From assembly GCA_036478595.1 (NCBI GenBank), contig JAZGEF010000009.1, positions 62,001 to 126,000 of the forward strand: a stretch of DNA of 64,000 nucleotides. The letters run 5' to 3'. Position 1 is the first letter of the stretch, and every line of letters starts with the position of its first letter. The notes beneath the pieces are model-generated. The model ran no database searches. It was not told the DNA's origin and saw only the letters and a program-made list of their open reading frames with translations. A program made the position numbers and the translations under genes. Shown here piece by piece: positions 52,168 through 61,497 of the stretch. Origin of the DNA: Granulosicoccus sp036478595 (GTDB lineage Bacteria; Pseudomonadota; Gammaproteobacteria; Granulosicoccales; Granulosicoccaceae).

Positions 52168-53758
52168 TGATAACGGGTGCTGTCTCGAAGGTGTGATACG
52201 GCGCAGGTGAATCAACTGTCCACTCCAGGCCACGCGCACCCTCCCATACTTCACCCGTTGCTTTTTCGCCACCCTGAACACACTTAACAATGATGTAAAC
52301 AAACAACAGCTGCGAGAAACCAAAACCGAATGCACCAATGGTGGCAACGAAGTTCCAGTCAGCAAACTGCAGGCTGTAATCAGGTATCCGACGCGGCATG
52401 CCCGCCAAACCAACAAAGTGCATTGGGAAGAACAGTACGTTTACGAAGATGGTTGAGATCCAGAAATGCCACTTGCCCAAGGTTTCGTTGTACATGTTGC
52501 CAGTCCACTTGGGTATCCAGTAGTAGGTAGCTGCCATTAGTGAGTAGATAGCGCCTGGTACCAATACGTAGTGGAAGTGAGCCACAACAAAGTAAGTATC
52601 GTGATACTGAATGTCAGCAGGCGTGATCGCCAACATCAAACCAGACAAACCACCAATGGTAAACATGATGACGAAGCCAATCGCAAATAACATCGGTGTT
52701 TCAAACGACATAGAACCGCGCCACATAGTAGAGACCCAATTAAATACTTTTACGCCGGTTGGCACCGAGATCATCATCGTCGAGAACATAAAGAACAACT
52801 CGGCGGCCAGCGGCATACCCGTTGTAAACATGTGGTGGGCCCAAACGATGAACGACAGGAACGCGATTGATGCTGTTGCATACACCATTGAGTCGTAACC
52901 AAACAACGGCTTGCGTGCAAACGTTGGAATGATAGAAGACACGATGCCAAAAGCCGGCAGGATCAAGATATAGACCTCAGGATGACCAAAAAACCAGAAA
53001 ATGTGCTGGAACATAACCGGATCGCCACCACCTGCCGCACTAAAGAAGCTGGTATCGAAAAAGCGATCGGTGAGCAACATTGTTACTGCACCAGCAAATA
53101 CTGGAATTGTGGCAACAAGCAAGAACGCAGTGATCAACCACGTCCATACGAACATTGGCATTTTCATTAACGTCATGCCTGGTGGGCGCATGTTGAAGAT
53201 AGTGGCCACAATGTTGATCGAACCCATTACCGACGAGATACCCAAAAAGTGAATAGCAAAAATGACGTAAGCAAAGCTATCACCCATCTGCAGCACTAGA
53301 GGCGGGTAAAGAGTCCAACCACCCGCTGGGCCACCACTGTCCATAAATAACGTAGATAACATAATGGTGAACGCGAAAGGCATGATCCAGAAGCTCCAGT
53401 TATTGAGCCGTGGCAATGCCATATCAGGTGCGCCGATCATCATCGGAATCATCCAGTTAGCAAGGCCAACAAATGCCGGCATTACTACACCGAAGATCAT
53501 GACAATCGCGTGCAGAGTCGTCATGGAGTTAAAAAACATTGGATCAACAAACTGCATGCCAGGAGCACCGAGCTCTGCGCGAATAATCAGCGCCATGGCA
53601 CCACCGATGAAAAACATCAATAGTGAGAACCACAGATACATAGTACCGATGTCTTTATGGTTGGTTGTGGTAACCCAACGCATTAAGCCTGGCGCAGGCC
53701 CGTGATGATCGTCGTGATTGTCATGAGCATCAGTGTGGGTGTTATCAGAATAGCTCAT
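52145..53758 (-). CDS. coxA: Cytochrome c oxidase subunit I
   Basis: 537 residues, twelve helices. WVTTTNHKDIGTMYLWFS opening, HAIVMIFGVVMPA, the HPEVYILILP segment with the Cu/Tyr site, VWAHHMFTTGM (CuB histidines), and HDTYFVVAHFHYVL (haem a3 and a ligands). The A-family type haem-copper oxidase reduces O2 to water and pumps protons. Starts on the stop of coxB. Confidence 0.97.
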   Translation of the reverse strand: MSYSDNTHTDAHDNHDDHHGPAPGLMRWVTTTNHKDIGTMYLWFSLLMFFIGGAMALIIRAELGAPGMQFVDPMFFNSMTTLHAIVMIFGVVMPAFVGLANWMIPMMIGAPDMALPRLNNWSFWIMPFAFTIMLSTLFMDSGGPAGGWTLYPPLVLQMGDSFAYVIFAIHFLGISSVMGSINIVATIFNMRPPGMTLMKMPMFVWTWLITAFLLVATIPVFAGAVTMLLTDRFFDTSFFSAAGGGDPVMFQHIFWFFGHPEVYILILPAFGIVSSIIPTFARKPLFGYDSMVYATASIAFLSFIVWAHHMFTTGMPLAAELFFMFSTMMISVPTGVKVFNWVSTMWRGSMSFETPMLFAIGFVIMFTIGGLSGLMLAITPADIQYHDTYFVVAHFHYVLVPGAIYSLMAATYYWIPKWTGNMYNETLGKWHFWISTIFVNVLFFPMHFVGLAGMPRRIPDYSLQFADWNFVATIGAFGFGFSQLLFVYIIVKCVQGGEKATGEVWEGARGLEWTVDSPAPYHTFETAPVINDSTITR

Positions 53759-54957
53759 TAGTTAACTCCCGTATCTGTTACAAGTTGCGGTTGCGTTAGC
53801 AACGTTTGTTGCTGGCCTTGGCGAATTGTTTTAAGCGTAGACGGTTGTAGTGTGTCGCCAGTTTCGTTACCAAAGGCATTACGTTGGAACGTGATAACGG
53901 CAGCCAGATCTGAATCGCTTAGCTTGCCAGAGAAACCTTGCATGGGCGTTTCACTCACACCATTAAGAACCGTTTCGATGTGTTTATCGATGTCACCGGT
54001 AACAATGTGGCTACCGCCAATCGCTGGGAACATACCTGGTATACCCTGACCACCTTTTTGATGGCAGCTCATACAGTTTGATTGATAAACCGCTTCGCCA
54101 GTTGCGACAAGCTCTTCGTGCTGCCAATCGCGATCAGCATCAACGCTTGCTTCAGCAACTGCGTTTTGTTGATCAACTACCCACTGGTCGTATTCGCCCT
54201 GCTCAAGCGCAACAACTACGATAGGCATAAAACCGTGGTCGCGACCGCAAAGTTCTGCACACTTGCCGCGATATATACCAGGCTCATCAATGCGGGCCCA
54301 GTTTTCGTTTATAAATCCTGGGATGGCATCCTTCTTAACCGACAGTTCAGGCACCCACCAGCTATGTATAACATCAGCTGCTGTGTGTAGAAAACGGATC
54401 TTCTTGCCAACGGGTACCACTAGCGGGTTGTCGACTTCTCTTAAGTAGATGTCGCCAAACTGCCCAAGATCAACCTCAGCTCCCTGTTGGCGCGCCGCAT
54501 TGTGCTCACGATCTAATTGCGAGTAAAACTCGATACCTTCATCAAGGTATGAGTAATGCCAGCGCCACTGATAACCGGTTACACCGATTGTCATATCTGA
54601 ATCGCTGAAGTCTTCCATTTGCACTAAAACCTTGGCAGCCGGGATAGACATGGCGATAAGAATGATAAGCGGGACGATGGTCCAGACGATTTCAACCGCT
54701 GTACTTTCATGAAAATCAGAAGCAACTGCGCCTTTTGATTTACGGTGAGCAAACATTGAATAAATCATTACGGCAAAAACAAGCACGCCAATAATGCAGC
54801 AAATGTAGAAAATACGCATATGTAGCGTATACACTTCTCTACTGATTTCGGTTACGCCTACAGGCATATTTAATGCACCCCAATCCGCAGATGCGCCAAA
54901 CGGCAGCGCAAGCAAAAACACGGCGAGGAGCATCCAACGACTAACGTCAGAACGCAT
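53758..54957 (-). CDS. coxB: Cytochrome c oxidase subunit II with C-terminal cytochrome c domain
   Basis: From ATG 54957: 399 residues. Signal peptide ends near ASADWG; two membrane helices follow. CuA ligands are in AELCGRDHGFM with the earlier GKCAEL Cys. From about residue 285 a cytochrome c domain has CMSCHQKGGQG and AAVITFQRNAFG. This c-fused subunit II is usual in gammaproteobacteria. An SD-like GGAG is 9 bases ahead of the chosen ATG; the frame from 54972 starts at that SD and is wrong. Confidence 0.95.
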   Translation of the reverse strand: MRSDVSRWMLLAVFLLALPFGASADWGALNMPVGVTEISREVYTLHMRIFYICCIIGVLVFAVMIYSMFAHRKSKGAVASDFHESTAVEIVWTIVPLIILIAMSIPAAKVLVQMEDFSDSDMTIGVTGYQWRWHYSYLDEGIEFYSQLDREHNAARQQGAEVDLGQFGDIYLREVDNPLVVPVGKKIRFLHTAADVIHSWWVPELSVKKDAIPGFINENWARIDEPGIYRGKCAELCGRDHGFMPIVVVALEQGEYDQWVVDQQNAVAEASVDADRDWQHEELVATGEAVYQSNCMSCHQKGGQGIPGMFPAIGGSHIVTGDIDKHIETVLNGVSETPMQGFSGKLSDSDLAAVITFQRNAFGNETGDTLQPSTLKTIRQGQQQTLLTQPQLVTDTGVN

Positions 54958-55069
54958 ACTGATGATCTCCAAAAAATAACTAAAACTGTTTGCGTTTACT
55001 CAAAAGCCAACAAAAACATCTAACTCTCGAACAACCGCCTGTATCTGTTGCCACACCCACTCGAGTCAA

Positions 55070-55537
55070 CTACAAGCGATCTCGTAGTTCGGTGTACAGC
55101 GTGCGTTTTTCGTCACGCCCCAAGCTCTTGCCCAGTGGATAGCGCTTGCCGTGCGCAGATAAACTGAGATCACCTGTTTCAAATTCATTGTCGGAACATC
55201 TGTAATTAAGCTTGCTCCATTGCCGCGGCAAATTAACCGTGACCTCCGGCTCCTGGTAACCCCATTCCAATAGGATCGCCTGAGGCTGGATTGTGATGAC
55301 TTCCTGTTTGCCCAATCGGCGTACCGTAGCGTGCAAACAAAACAATACAAACACTATTTCGGCACCGGCAAATGGAATAATCATCCAGAACCCCATAAAG
55401 GCCATTGCGACGGCAATGCCCATGCAAATCACCCCTAAACTTGCCGCCAACAGCAAATTGGCTCGCCAGCTCATCGATTGGTTAGCTTTCACCACCAAGC
55501 GGGTGTGTTGCAACTGTGGTTGTTGGATTTGGATCAT
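55070..55537 (-). CDS. DUF2244 family membrane protein
   Basis: 155 residues. Two hydrophobic helices near residues 28-65 (LLLAASLGVICMGIAVAMAFMGFWMIIPFAGAEIVFV), then a beta domain with TIQPQAILLEWGYQEPEV and PLGKSLGRDEKRTL. DUF2244 proteins are commonly placed beside cytochrome oxidase subunit II. Function unknown. 112 bases upstream of the coxB start on the same strand. Confidence 0.85.
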   Translation of the reverse strand: MIQIQQPQLQHTRLVVKANQSMSWRANLLLAASLGVICMGIAVAMAFMGFWMIIPFAGAEIVFVLFCLHATVRRLGKQEVITIQPQAILLEWGYQEPEVTVNLPRQWSKLNYRCSDNEFETGDLSLSAHGKRYPLGKSLGRDEKRTLYTELRDRL

Positions 55538-55613
55538 TGCTGCACCATTACCGAAAACCTACTCTACAGCTTAGTGCGTGAACGACGCCCTTGCCAGCCT
55601 AGTATTATCGCAT

Positions 55614-56516
55614 TTACTTACGCAAAGCGGTCGTAAAACTATCAAGAGAAATTGTGTAACCCTCATCTGTTTGTCTGCCTGTGGGTAAATCACCCTTCCA
55701 ACCATGGCCATGTACTAACTCGAGTGTCGTCGCGAAGCGTTTGCCTGTCGGTTTTGCGGCAGTATCCAAGCGCGTAGTTACCCGCTTATTCATCAATCCT
55801 TTGCGCCGCCCAGTGGCTAGATTGCCGGCACCCACCGCACGCAATTCAGCCTGCAATGCCGCAATATTAGGGTAATTCACGCTGATGAGTTCTCGATCAA
55901 GCACCGGTGCCGACAACCCTGCCGCCAAAAGCGCGTCGCCAATGTCGTGCATATCCACCAGGCCAAAACTGTGCTCGTACGTATCTATAGTTTCCCAAGC
56001 ACGGCGGTACTCTTGTAATGTATCGGGCCCAGCACTGGTAAATAATAAAGCACCCTGTGGTTTCAATACCCGCACCGCCTCATCAAATACCCGTTGTGGT
56101 TCGGCGCACCAAGGAAGTAACAGGTTAGAAATAACGATATCGAACTGAGCACTTTCCAATGGCAACTGGTGTGGGTCGGCCGTAATCAGCTCGGGGGATT
56201 GGCTGCCTTGCCAAGGCTTCCACCAAGTTTTGCTTAATTTTCGAGCACCCTTAGGGGGCGCGACTGCCTCGCCAACATGAAAATCGACTCCCACGATACG
56301 GGCATTAGGGAAGCGCTCAGCCAGAGCATATGCCTGAAAACCGTCACGACAGCCTAGATCCAGAATCGCCTCAGGCTCCAGCTTCATTACAGACAGCCGC
56401 TCGAGCATGCGCTCGGATGCCGCTTGGAAAACCGCCGAATGCTCAGTAAATGAACATGCTCGACGCCGAAAGACTCGGGCCACAGCAGCGGGGGTATCGG
56501 GCTGGATCAGGGACAT
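55614..56516 (-). CDS. bioC: Malonyl-ACP methyltransferase-like protein (BioC)
   Basis: 300 residues. ILDLGCRDGFQAYALAERF (SAM site), FDIVISNLLLPWCAEPQ, VLKPQGALLFTSAGPDTLQEYRRAWE and DMHDIGDALLAAG are the BioC signature. BioC methylates malonyl-ACP to start biotin pimelate synthesis. Related NDUFAF5-type arginine hydroxylases share motifs, so the assignment is probable, not sure. No other bio gene lies in the window. Confidence 0.75.
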   Translation of the reverse strand: MSLIQPDTPAAVARVFRRRACSFTEHSAVFQAASERMLERLSVMKLEPEAILDLGCRDGFQAYALAERFPNARIVGVDFHVGEAVAPPKGARKLSKTWWKPWQGSQSPELITADPHQLPLESAQFDIVISNLLLPWCAEPQRVFDEAVRVLKPQGALLFTSAGPDTLQEYRRAWETIDTYEHSFGLVDMHDIGDALLAAGLSAPVLDRELISVNYPNIAALQAELRAVGAGNLATGRRKGLMNKRVTTRLDTAAKPTGKRFATTLELVHGHGWKGDLPTGRQTDEGYTISLDSFTTALRK

Positions 56517-56553
56517 GGGCAGGGGCTGACAAATAAATTGAAGATAGTTTACC

Positions 56554-56767
56554 TATTTCAAGGTGATACGGATCAGCTCAGCAAACGCGCGTATTGTTTT
56601 GGCGATATCTACCTTGCCACCAGCTCGACCAATCGCCCAGACTAGGCCGATAACTTTCGATCAACGCTTGCTAACTCTTTTCTGCGCGCTAAGAGATGGC
56701 TACCCGACACTAATTGATAAAGTTGGGAATCGTTCAGATGCTCACACTCAATGACATATCTTATCAT
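56554..56767 (-). pseudogene. Possible frameshifted small gene within an otherwise empty 300-base gap
   Basis: Minus strand from ATG 56767 reads HLNDSQLYQLVSGSHLLARRKELASVDRK, then a neighbouring frame gives VIGLVWAIGRAGGKVDIAKT...LIRITLK to TAG 56554-56556. One extra base near 56655 would be needed to join them into about 71 residues. Both parts look protein-like, but I cannot name the family. The rest of 56517-56828 shows nothing else. Confidence 0.3.
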
Positions 56768-56828
56768 CTGGAATTTTCGCTGCCACAGCAAAGATTGAAT
56801 CAGCAAGCAATGATTCAACAACATCAGA

Positions 56829-57770
56829 TTAAGTGGCTTGATCAATGTGCATAGGAAGCGGCTTACCCCTATCATCTCGATTTCGATCAGCTATTGACAC
56901 AATTTCGAGCGAGAAGAGATGCACACCCGGCTTTTTGTGGTGTACATAATGAAGGTCTGAATTATTGCCCGCTTCAAGCACGTAAGGTCGAGTGGCGTCA
57001 TGGAAGCCATGCCAGGAAAACACGAATTGGTGGATAACCCAGCCGCGCCCGAAGTACAACATCATCGGCACCATCGCCAGATAAGGCTCGATTATTATCG
57101 CCAGTAAAATCACACCAAAACCACGCATACAAGCAACAATCAGTTTTTTTCGGAGTCGGTTTCTGTTCATCACCTTGAAATATCGAATCGTATCGACGGG
57201 AAATAACATAGAGAGCTGCAAAATACTCAGTGACTTTACAAAATCAAGGATGCTGCTCTGATCAAAACGAAGTGTTGATTGCCAGTCGGCCGGCCCGTTG
57301 TTTTCGATATGATGATGGTAGGTGTGCATTAAATACTAAACATCAGGAAGCCAGAAAAATAGTGGCCATACTAAGTAACGTCACATCCACTCCAGATCAT
57401 AAAGCAACCTCGCCATCGGACCTGGATTGTCTAGGGTTGCGACTAAGCTGTTGCGTGAGTGGGAGGCAACATGCTCCACTACCACGAATTCCACCAGAAA
57501 CGTTACGATTACCAATGCATTCACTGCCACCCAAAATGGTATCGAAAAGGGCGTGGAAACTGCGAGCAGCACCAAATTGAACAGTACATACACCGTTATC
57601 ATCCACGCACCAAGAAACATCCCCCAAGATAGTTCGGCGACTTTTAAGCCTTTTGGAACCGGTGCAACACCTTCAGGGGGCAGCCCTAAAATAGACAGTT
57701 TTGGCACGCTTGGCCAGTCTCTACCGCAAAGCGCAATGTTATAGTGCCCGCCATATACTTGGTTTGCCAA
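56829..57770 (-). pseudogene. Fatty acid desaturase-type gene broken by two in-frame stops
   Basis: One frame of 314 codons carries a desaturase-type membrane protein with His boxes HVASH, HTYHHH and HYVHH. Membrane helices lie in AWMITVYVLFNLVLL and VAVNALVIVTFLVEFVV, and between the boxes in PLFFWLPDV. TGA at 57383-57381 (after LLYDLEWM) and TAG at 57338-57336 (before YLMHTYHHH) interrupt it with 14 sense codons between. No frameshift is needed, and length is kept. Both stops could come from C-to-T changes (CGA to TGA, CAG to TAG). The 5' part begins with TTG 57770 or GTG 57707. It overlaps no other gene; plsY starts divergently 6 bases away. Confidence 0.8.
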
Positions 57771-57776
57771 TAAATT

Positions 57777-58394
57777 GTGATCACACTCAGCGGAACAACC
57801 ATAGCGCTTATCGCCGCCACCTTGGCGTATTTGATCGGCTCTTTATCTACGGCAATTATTGTCTGCAAAATGATCGGCTTGGGCGATCCACGTGATTCTG
57901 GCTCGGGTAACCCCGGCGCTACGAATGTGTTGCGAATGGGTGGCAAGTTTCCCGCAGGGCTAACGTTACTAGGCGATGCCTTAAAAGGCTTTTTGCCAGT
58001 GGTGATTACTTGGTTGGTTGTTAAACACCCACCTACGGTTGCACTGGTTGCGCTAGCATCATTCTTGGGGCATTTGTATCCTGTCTTTTTCGATTTTCGA
58101 GGTGGCAAGGGTGTCGCGACTGCGTTGGGTGCATTGCTTGGCGTTAGTGGCTCAGCTGGTTTATTAGCCTTACTCACCTGGTTGGCATGCAGCCTGACAT
58201 TTCGGGTGTCGTCTCTGGCGGCATTAATCACAATTGCTTTGGTGCCTATCTTTCTTGCGATAACAGGCGAGACGGTTTATAGCGTGGCGTTTATTGTAAT
58301 TGGTGCTCTAGTCTTCTACTGCCATCGAGAAAACATGCAACGTATTTTAGCTGGAACGGAACCTAAAATCGGCGACAAGAAAAAACCTCAGTGA
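57777..58394 (+). CDS. plsY: Glycerol-3-phosphate acyltransferase
   Basis: 205 residues. Five hydrophobic segments and three family motifs: IGSLSTAIIVCK with SGNPGATNVLR, GHLYPVFFDFRGGKGVAT, and FYCHRENMQRIL. Uses acyl-phosphate to acylate sn-glycerol-3-phosphate (first step of phospholipid synthesis). Start is GTG at 57777. Ends 34 bases before an Omp85-like gene. Confidence 0.95.
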   Translation: MITLSGTTIALIAATLAYLIGSLSTAIIVCKMIGLGDPRDSGSGNPGATNVLRMGGKFPAGLTLLGDALKGFLPVVITWLVVKHPPTVALVALASFLGHLYPVFFDFRGGKGVATALGALLGVSGSAGLLALLTWLACSLTFRVSSLAALITIALVPIFLAITGETVYSVAFIVIGALVFYCHRENMQRILAGTEPKIGDKKKPQ

Positions 58395-58428
58395 GCCAAA
58401 TCGTTTACTGTTTACCCCAAGTTCAACA

Positions 58429-60057
58429 ATGAAGCTTTCACCGCTGCAACTCATATACGTAGTTGCACTACTCGTTGCCAGCAATAATGCGACGGCGCAA
58501 ACCACTAGCAATACATGCTCACCAATCGACTCTTCAACCGCTAGTGAAACCCGCACTATCGTGGGCGAAATTACAATAAATGCCAACGATATATTTGATT
58601 TAAAGCTTTCCGGCGAAACAAAATATATCCATCGATTTGGCAATCGCTTTCACAAACAAACTCGAGCTGAAGTCATTGAACAACAACTGTTGTTTAAATC
58701 AGGCGATGCATTTGATTTAGCCAAAATTGTAGAAAGCGAACGCCTACTTCGCCAAAATGATTATTTAAAATCGGCCACTATCACGGTAGTTGAACGATGT
58801 GGCAATGCTATAAAAATTAGTGTCACTACGCGGGATCATTGGTCGTTAATCCCAAAGATACTGTACAAACGCACTGGTGGTGAAAGCCGTGCTGGCATTG
58901 AAGTAACCGAAGCCAACTTATTTGGCTCGGGTAAAGAGCTAACTTTCTCCTTTGAGCAAGGCGTAGAACGCGACCAAACCATATTAGAATACAGAGATAA
59001 ACATGTATTCGGCAGTCGTCGGCAGCTCACCCTGCAACGGCAAGACAACACCGACGGTGAACGCCAGCTGCTTGAATTTAAACTGCCGTTTTATGCACTC
59101 GATAGTACTAGAGCTTGGCGCGTTGCGGTAGACCGATCGCAGCTTTTGTCACCGCTATATACCGATCGTAAAATCACCACTATTTACGACTTGGATTCTC
59201 GCTTTGCTGATATCAATTTTGGCTTTTCGAAAGGCCTAGAGGCCAATACCCTGCACCGCTTTTGGTTTGGTGCACGCTTTGATGAAACCAAGCTCATTGA
59301 TGTAAGCAACGGTGATGCGCAAGTTGAGTTGCCTGATCGGCGTTTTGTTTATCCCTACATTGCGTGGCAGTTTCAGCAACCGCACTTCGTTAAACGCAGC
59401 AACTTATATATGATGGAACAAGTTGAGGATATTTCCCTTGGCCACTTTTTTGAAGCTCGCATCGGAATTGCCAGTGAATCATTTGATAGCAGCGTCGATG
59501 CGCTGGTGCTCCATACTCAGTATCGCAAAGGGTGGCAAGGTGGCAACTCACTCGGTTTATTTAGCACGAAGCTCGATACATTCCGCATTGACAGTCAATA
59601 CGTTAATACCATCGCAAGCCCGCAGATGCAGTGGTTTTGGTTTCAATCCAGCGGCCGCACCTTAGTTCTCTCAGCCAAGGCCGCAATCGGCGACAAGCTC
59701 TTTGCTGAAAATCAATTTTTGGCAGGTGGTGATAACGGTTTGCGAGGCTACCCGCTACGCATGCAAAGTGGTAGTAGGCGAGTACTACTATCAGCAGAAC
59801 AACGCTGGTACTTAAATTGGTATCCTTGGAATTTGGTACGCATTGGCGCGGCTGCATTTTTGGATGCAGGCCGTGCATGGAATTCAGACAATGCCGATCA
59901 AGCCGACTGGCTAGGTAATGGAGGCGTCGGTTTGCGCTTTTTATCAACCCGTCACGCCAATGCACTGGTGGTCCATGTTGATGTAGCAATTCCGTTTGAT
60001 CAGCGTGAAGATATTGATCGCGTTCAGTTGCTGCTGGGTAGTAAGGCTGTATTTTAA
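58429..60057 (+). CDS. Omp85/TamA-like outer membrane protein
   Basis: 542 residues. Signal peptide ends near NATAQT. One POTRA-like domain (about residues 35-130: VIEQQLLFKSGDAFDLAKIVESERLLRQNDYLKSATI), then a region with VTTRDHWSLIPKI, then a 16-strand type barrel. The late segment FLAGGDNGLRGYPLRM holds the conserved Omp85 LRGY motif, and the barrel ends in SKAVF with a terminal Phe. It may insert or export outer-membrane components; the substrate is unknown. Confidence 0.82.
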   Translation: MKLSPLQLIYVVALLVASNNATAQTTSNTCSPIDSSTASETRTIVGEITINANDIFDLKLSGETKYIHRFGNRFHKQTRAEVIEQQLLFKSGDAFDLAKIVESERLLRQNDYLKSATITVVERCGNAIKISVTTRDHWSLIPKILYKRTGGESRAGIEVTEANLFGSGKELTFSFEQGVERDQTILEYRDKHVFGSRRQLTLQRQDNTDGERQLLEFKLPFYALDSTRAWRVAVDRSQLLSPLYTDRKITTIYDLDSRFADINFGFSKGLEANTLHRFWFGARFDETKLIDVSNGDAQVELPDRRFVYPYIAWQFQQPHFVKRSNLYMMEQVEDISLGHFFEARIGIASESFDSSVDALVLHTQYRKGWQGGNSLGLFSTKLDTFRIDSQYVNTIASPQMQWFWFQSSGRTLVLSAKAAIGDKLFAENQFLAGGDNGLRGYPLRMQSGSRRVLLSAEQRWYLNWYPWNLVRIGAAAFLDAGRAWNSDNADQADWLGNGGVGLRFLSTRHANALVVHVDVAIPFDQREDIDRVQLLLGSKAVF

Positions 60058-60082
60058 TGTCATCCCTTTGCTAGGACGACAA

Positions 60083-61120
60083 CTAGCCAGGTTTACCCAA
60101 CTCCTCTAATGGCCATCGCGGCCTGACCATCACATCCAAGCCACTCTGCTCACCCTGCTTCAAACGCATAGCACCTGCCAAGGCGATCATCGCGCCGTTA
60201 TCGGTACAAAATGCCAATCGAGGATAATACGCGCGCCCGTTTAGTTTGGAACACAGCTCATCAGCCTGACTGCGCAATCGCGTGTTGGCACTGACACCGC
60301 CAGAGATTACCAGTGTATTGATATTTTCCTGTTTTAAGGCACGAGCGCACTTGCCCAGCAAGGTATCCACTACAGCGGCTTCAAATGAAGCGGCTAGATC
60401 CTTTTTAAAGTGAGTGTCATCCTCACCGGTGGCCTGATGCATCCTCAATCTCGTAATCGCAGCTGTCTTTAAGCCACTAAAGCTAAAATCCAGCCCCGGG
60501 CGATCCATCATGGGTCGTGGCAGCTTGATCGCCGTAGCGTCACCGGATTGAGCCAATTTAGACAGCTCAGGGCCACCTGGGTATGGCAGGCCTAACATTT
60601 TTGCCGTTTTGTCAAAAGCCTCGCCCGCAGCATCATCGATGGACTCCCCCAACAAGCGATATTCACCCACGCCATCCACCCTAACCAACAAGGTGTGACC
60701 ACCGGATACCAGTAGGCAAACAAACGGAAATGTTGGTTGATCTTCTTCGAGTAAAGGGGCTAACAAATGAGCCTCCATGTGATGCACACCCAGCGCCGGG
60801 CAAGCTAGCGCCCAAGCCAGTGATCGAGCCATCATAGCCCCGCATAATAAGGCTCCAGAGAGCCCAGGGCCTGCGGTATAGGCCACAGCACCCAGCTCAG
60901 ACACGGTTAAATCCGCCTGCTGTAGCACCTCTTTGCTGAGCGGAATCAGGCGGCGAATATGGTCTCTTGAGGCTAGCTCAGGCACCACGCCCCCATAGGG
61001 AATATGCAGGTCGATTTGACTGAAAAGTACGTTGGCACGCAAGCCGTTTCCGGCTAGCTCAGTATCAAATACCGCTAAACCGGTTTCATCACAGGAAGAT
61101 TCGATGCCAAGAATTATCAT
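60083..61120 (-). CDS. tsaD: tRNA N6-adenosine threonylcarbamoyltransferase
   Basis: 345 residues. MIILGIESSCDETGLAVFD, HMEAHLLAPL (metal ligands), VSGGHTLLV, DDAAGEAFDKTAKMLGL and the late SGGVSANTRLR with CTDNGAMIALAG are hallmarks. Makes t6A37 in tRNAs with TsaB/TsaE/TsaC. Divergent from rpsU, as in many proteobacteria. Confidence 0.97.
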   Translation of the reverse strand: MIILGIESSCDETGLAVFDTELAGNGLRANVLFSQIDLHIPYGGVVPELASRDHIRRLIPLSKEVLQQADLTVSELGAVAYTAGPGLSGALLCGAMMARSLAWALACPALGVHHMEAHLLAPLLEEDQPTFPFVCLLVSGGHTLLVRVDGVGEYRLLGESIDDAAGEAFDKTAKMLGLPYPGGPELSKLAQSGDATAIKLPRPMMDRPGLDFSFSGLKTAAITRLRMHQATGEDDTHFKKDLAASFEAAVVDTLLGKCARALKQENINTLVISGGVSANTRLRSQADELCSKLNGRAYYPRLAFCTDNGAMIALAGAMRLKQGEQSGLDVMVRPRWPLEELGKPG

Positions 61121-61126
61121 AGGTGA

Positions 61127-61156
61127 TTGAGTTTACCCGTTCCAACCCGCTATACT
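61127..61156 (+). promoter_or_regulatory. Promoter of rpsU
   Basis: TTGAGT (61127-61132), 18-bp spacer, TATACT (61151-61156), 36 bases before the rpsU start. It lies next to the tsaD start codon, so the two divergent genes share this stretch. Confidence 0.6.
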
Positions 61157-61191
61157 AGGGAGCTTTTTACAATTTTGGTCGGAGATTCAAG

Positions 61192-61407
61192 TTGCCTTCA
61201 GTACGAGTAAAAGAAAACGAACCCTTTGAAATGGCTCTACGCCGTTTTAAGCGCTCTTGCGAGAAAGCCGGTGTACTTACAGAAACACGGCGCCGTGAAT
61301 TCTACGAGAAGCCGACCGCAGAACGAAAGCGTAAAGCTGCTGCCGCTGTAAAGCGTCACCAGAAGAAAGTATCGAAAGAAACTTCACGCCGCGTTCGTAT
61401 GTACTAG
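61192..61407 (+). CDS. rpsU: Ribosomal protein S21
   Basis: 71 residues: MPSVRVKENEPFEMALRRFKRSC, KAGVLTETRRREFYEKPTAERKRKAA, ending RRVRMY. Start codon is TTG at 61192, with GGAG 7 bases ahead. Normal length. Part of the 30S subunit. A hairpin lies between it and yqeY, which may attenuate transcription. Confidence 0.96.
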   Translation: MPSVRVKENEPFEMALRRFKRSCEKAGVLTETRRREFYEKPTAERKRKAAAAVKRHQKKVSKETSRRVRMY

Positions 61408-61435
61408 GTATTGTGCTTGGCTCGCGCCACGCGCA

Positions 61436-61477
61436 GTTGCTGCACAAATCACTCGGCGACACACCGTCGCCTGCAAC
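61436..61477 (+). other. Hairpin between rpsU and yqeY
   Basis: GGCGAC (61455-61460) with GTCGCC (61466-61471), and outer arms GTTGC (61436-61440) with GCAAC (61473-61477). No T-run. It may act as a partial terminator or RNA processing site. Confidence 0.4.
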
Positions 61478-61497
61478 AGTAAGGATTAGCTCGCATC

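Noticed and set aside
57336..57383. TGA and TAG in the desaturase frame as selenocysteine and pyrrolysine codons
   Set aside because: No SECIS-like or pylT context was seen, the positions fall in an ordinary membrane segment, and both fit C-to-T nonsense changes.
60058..60082. TGTCATCCC near the Omp85-like stop as a third GTCATTCCCG repeat
   Set aside because: Only a short, imperfect match without the second arm; too weak to call.
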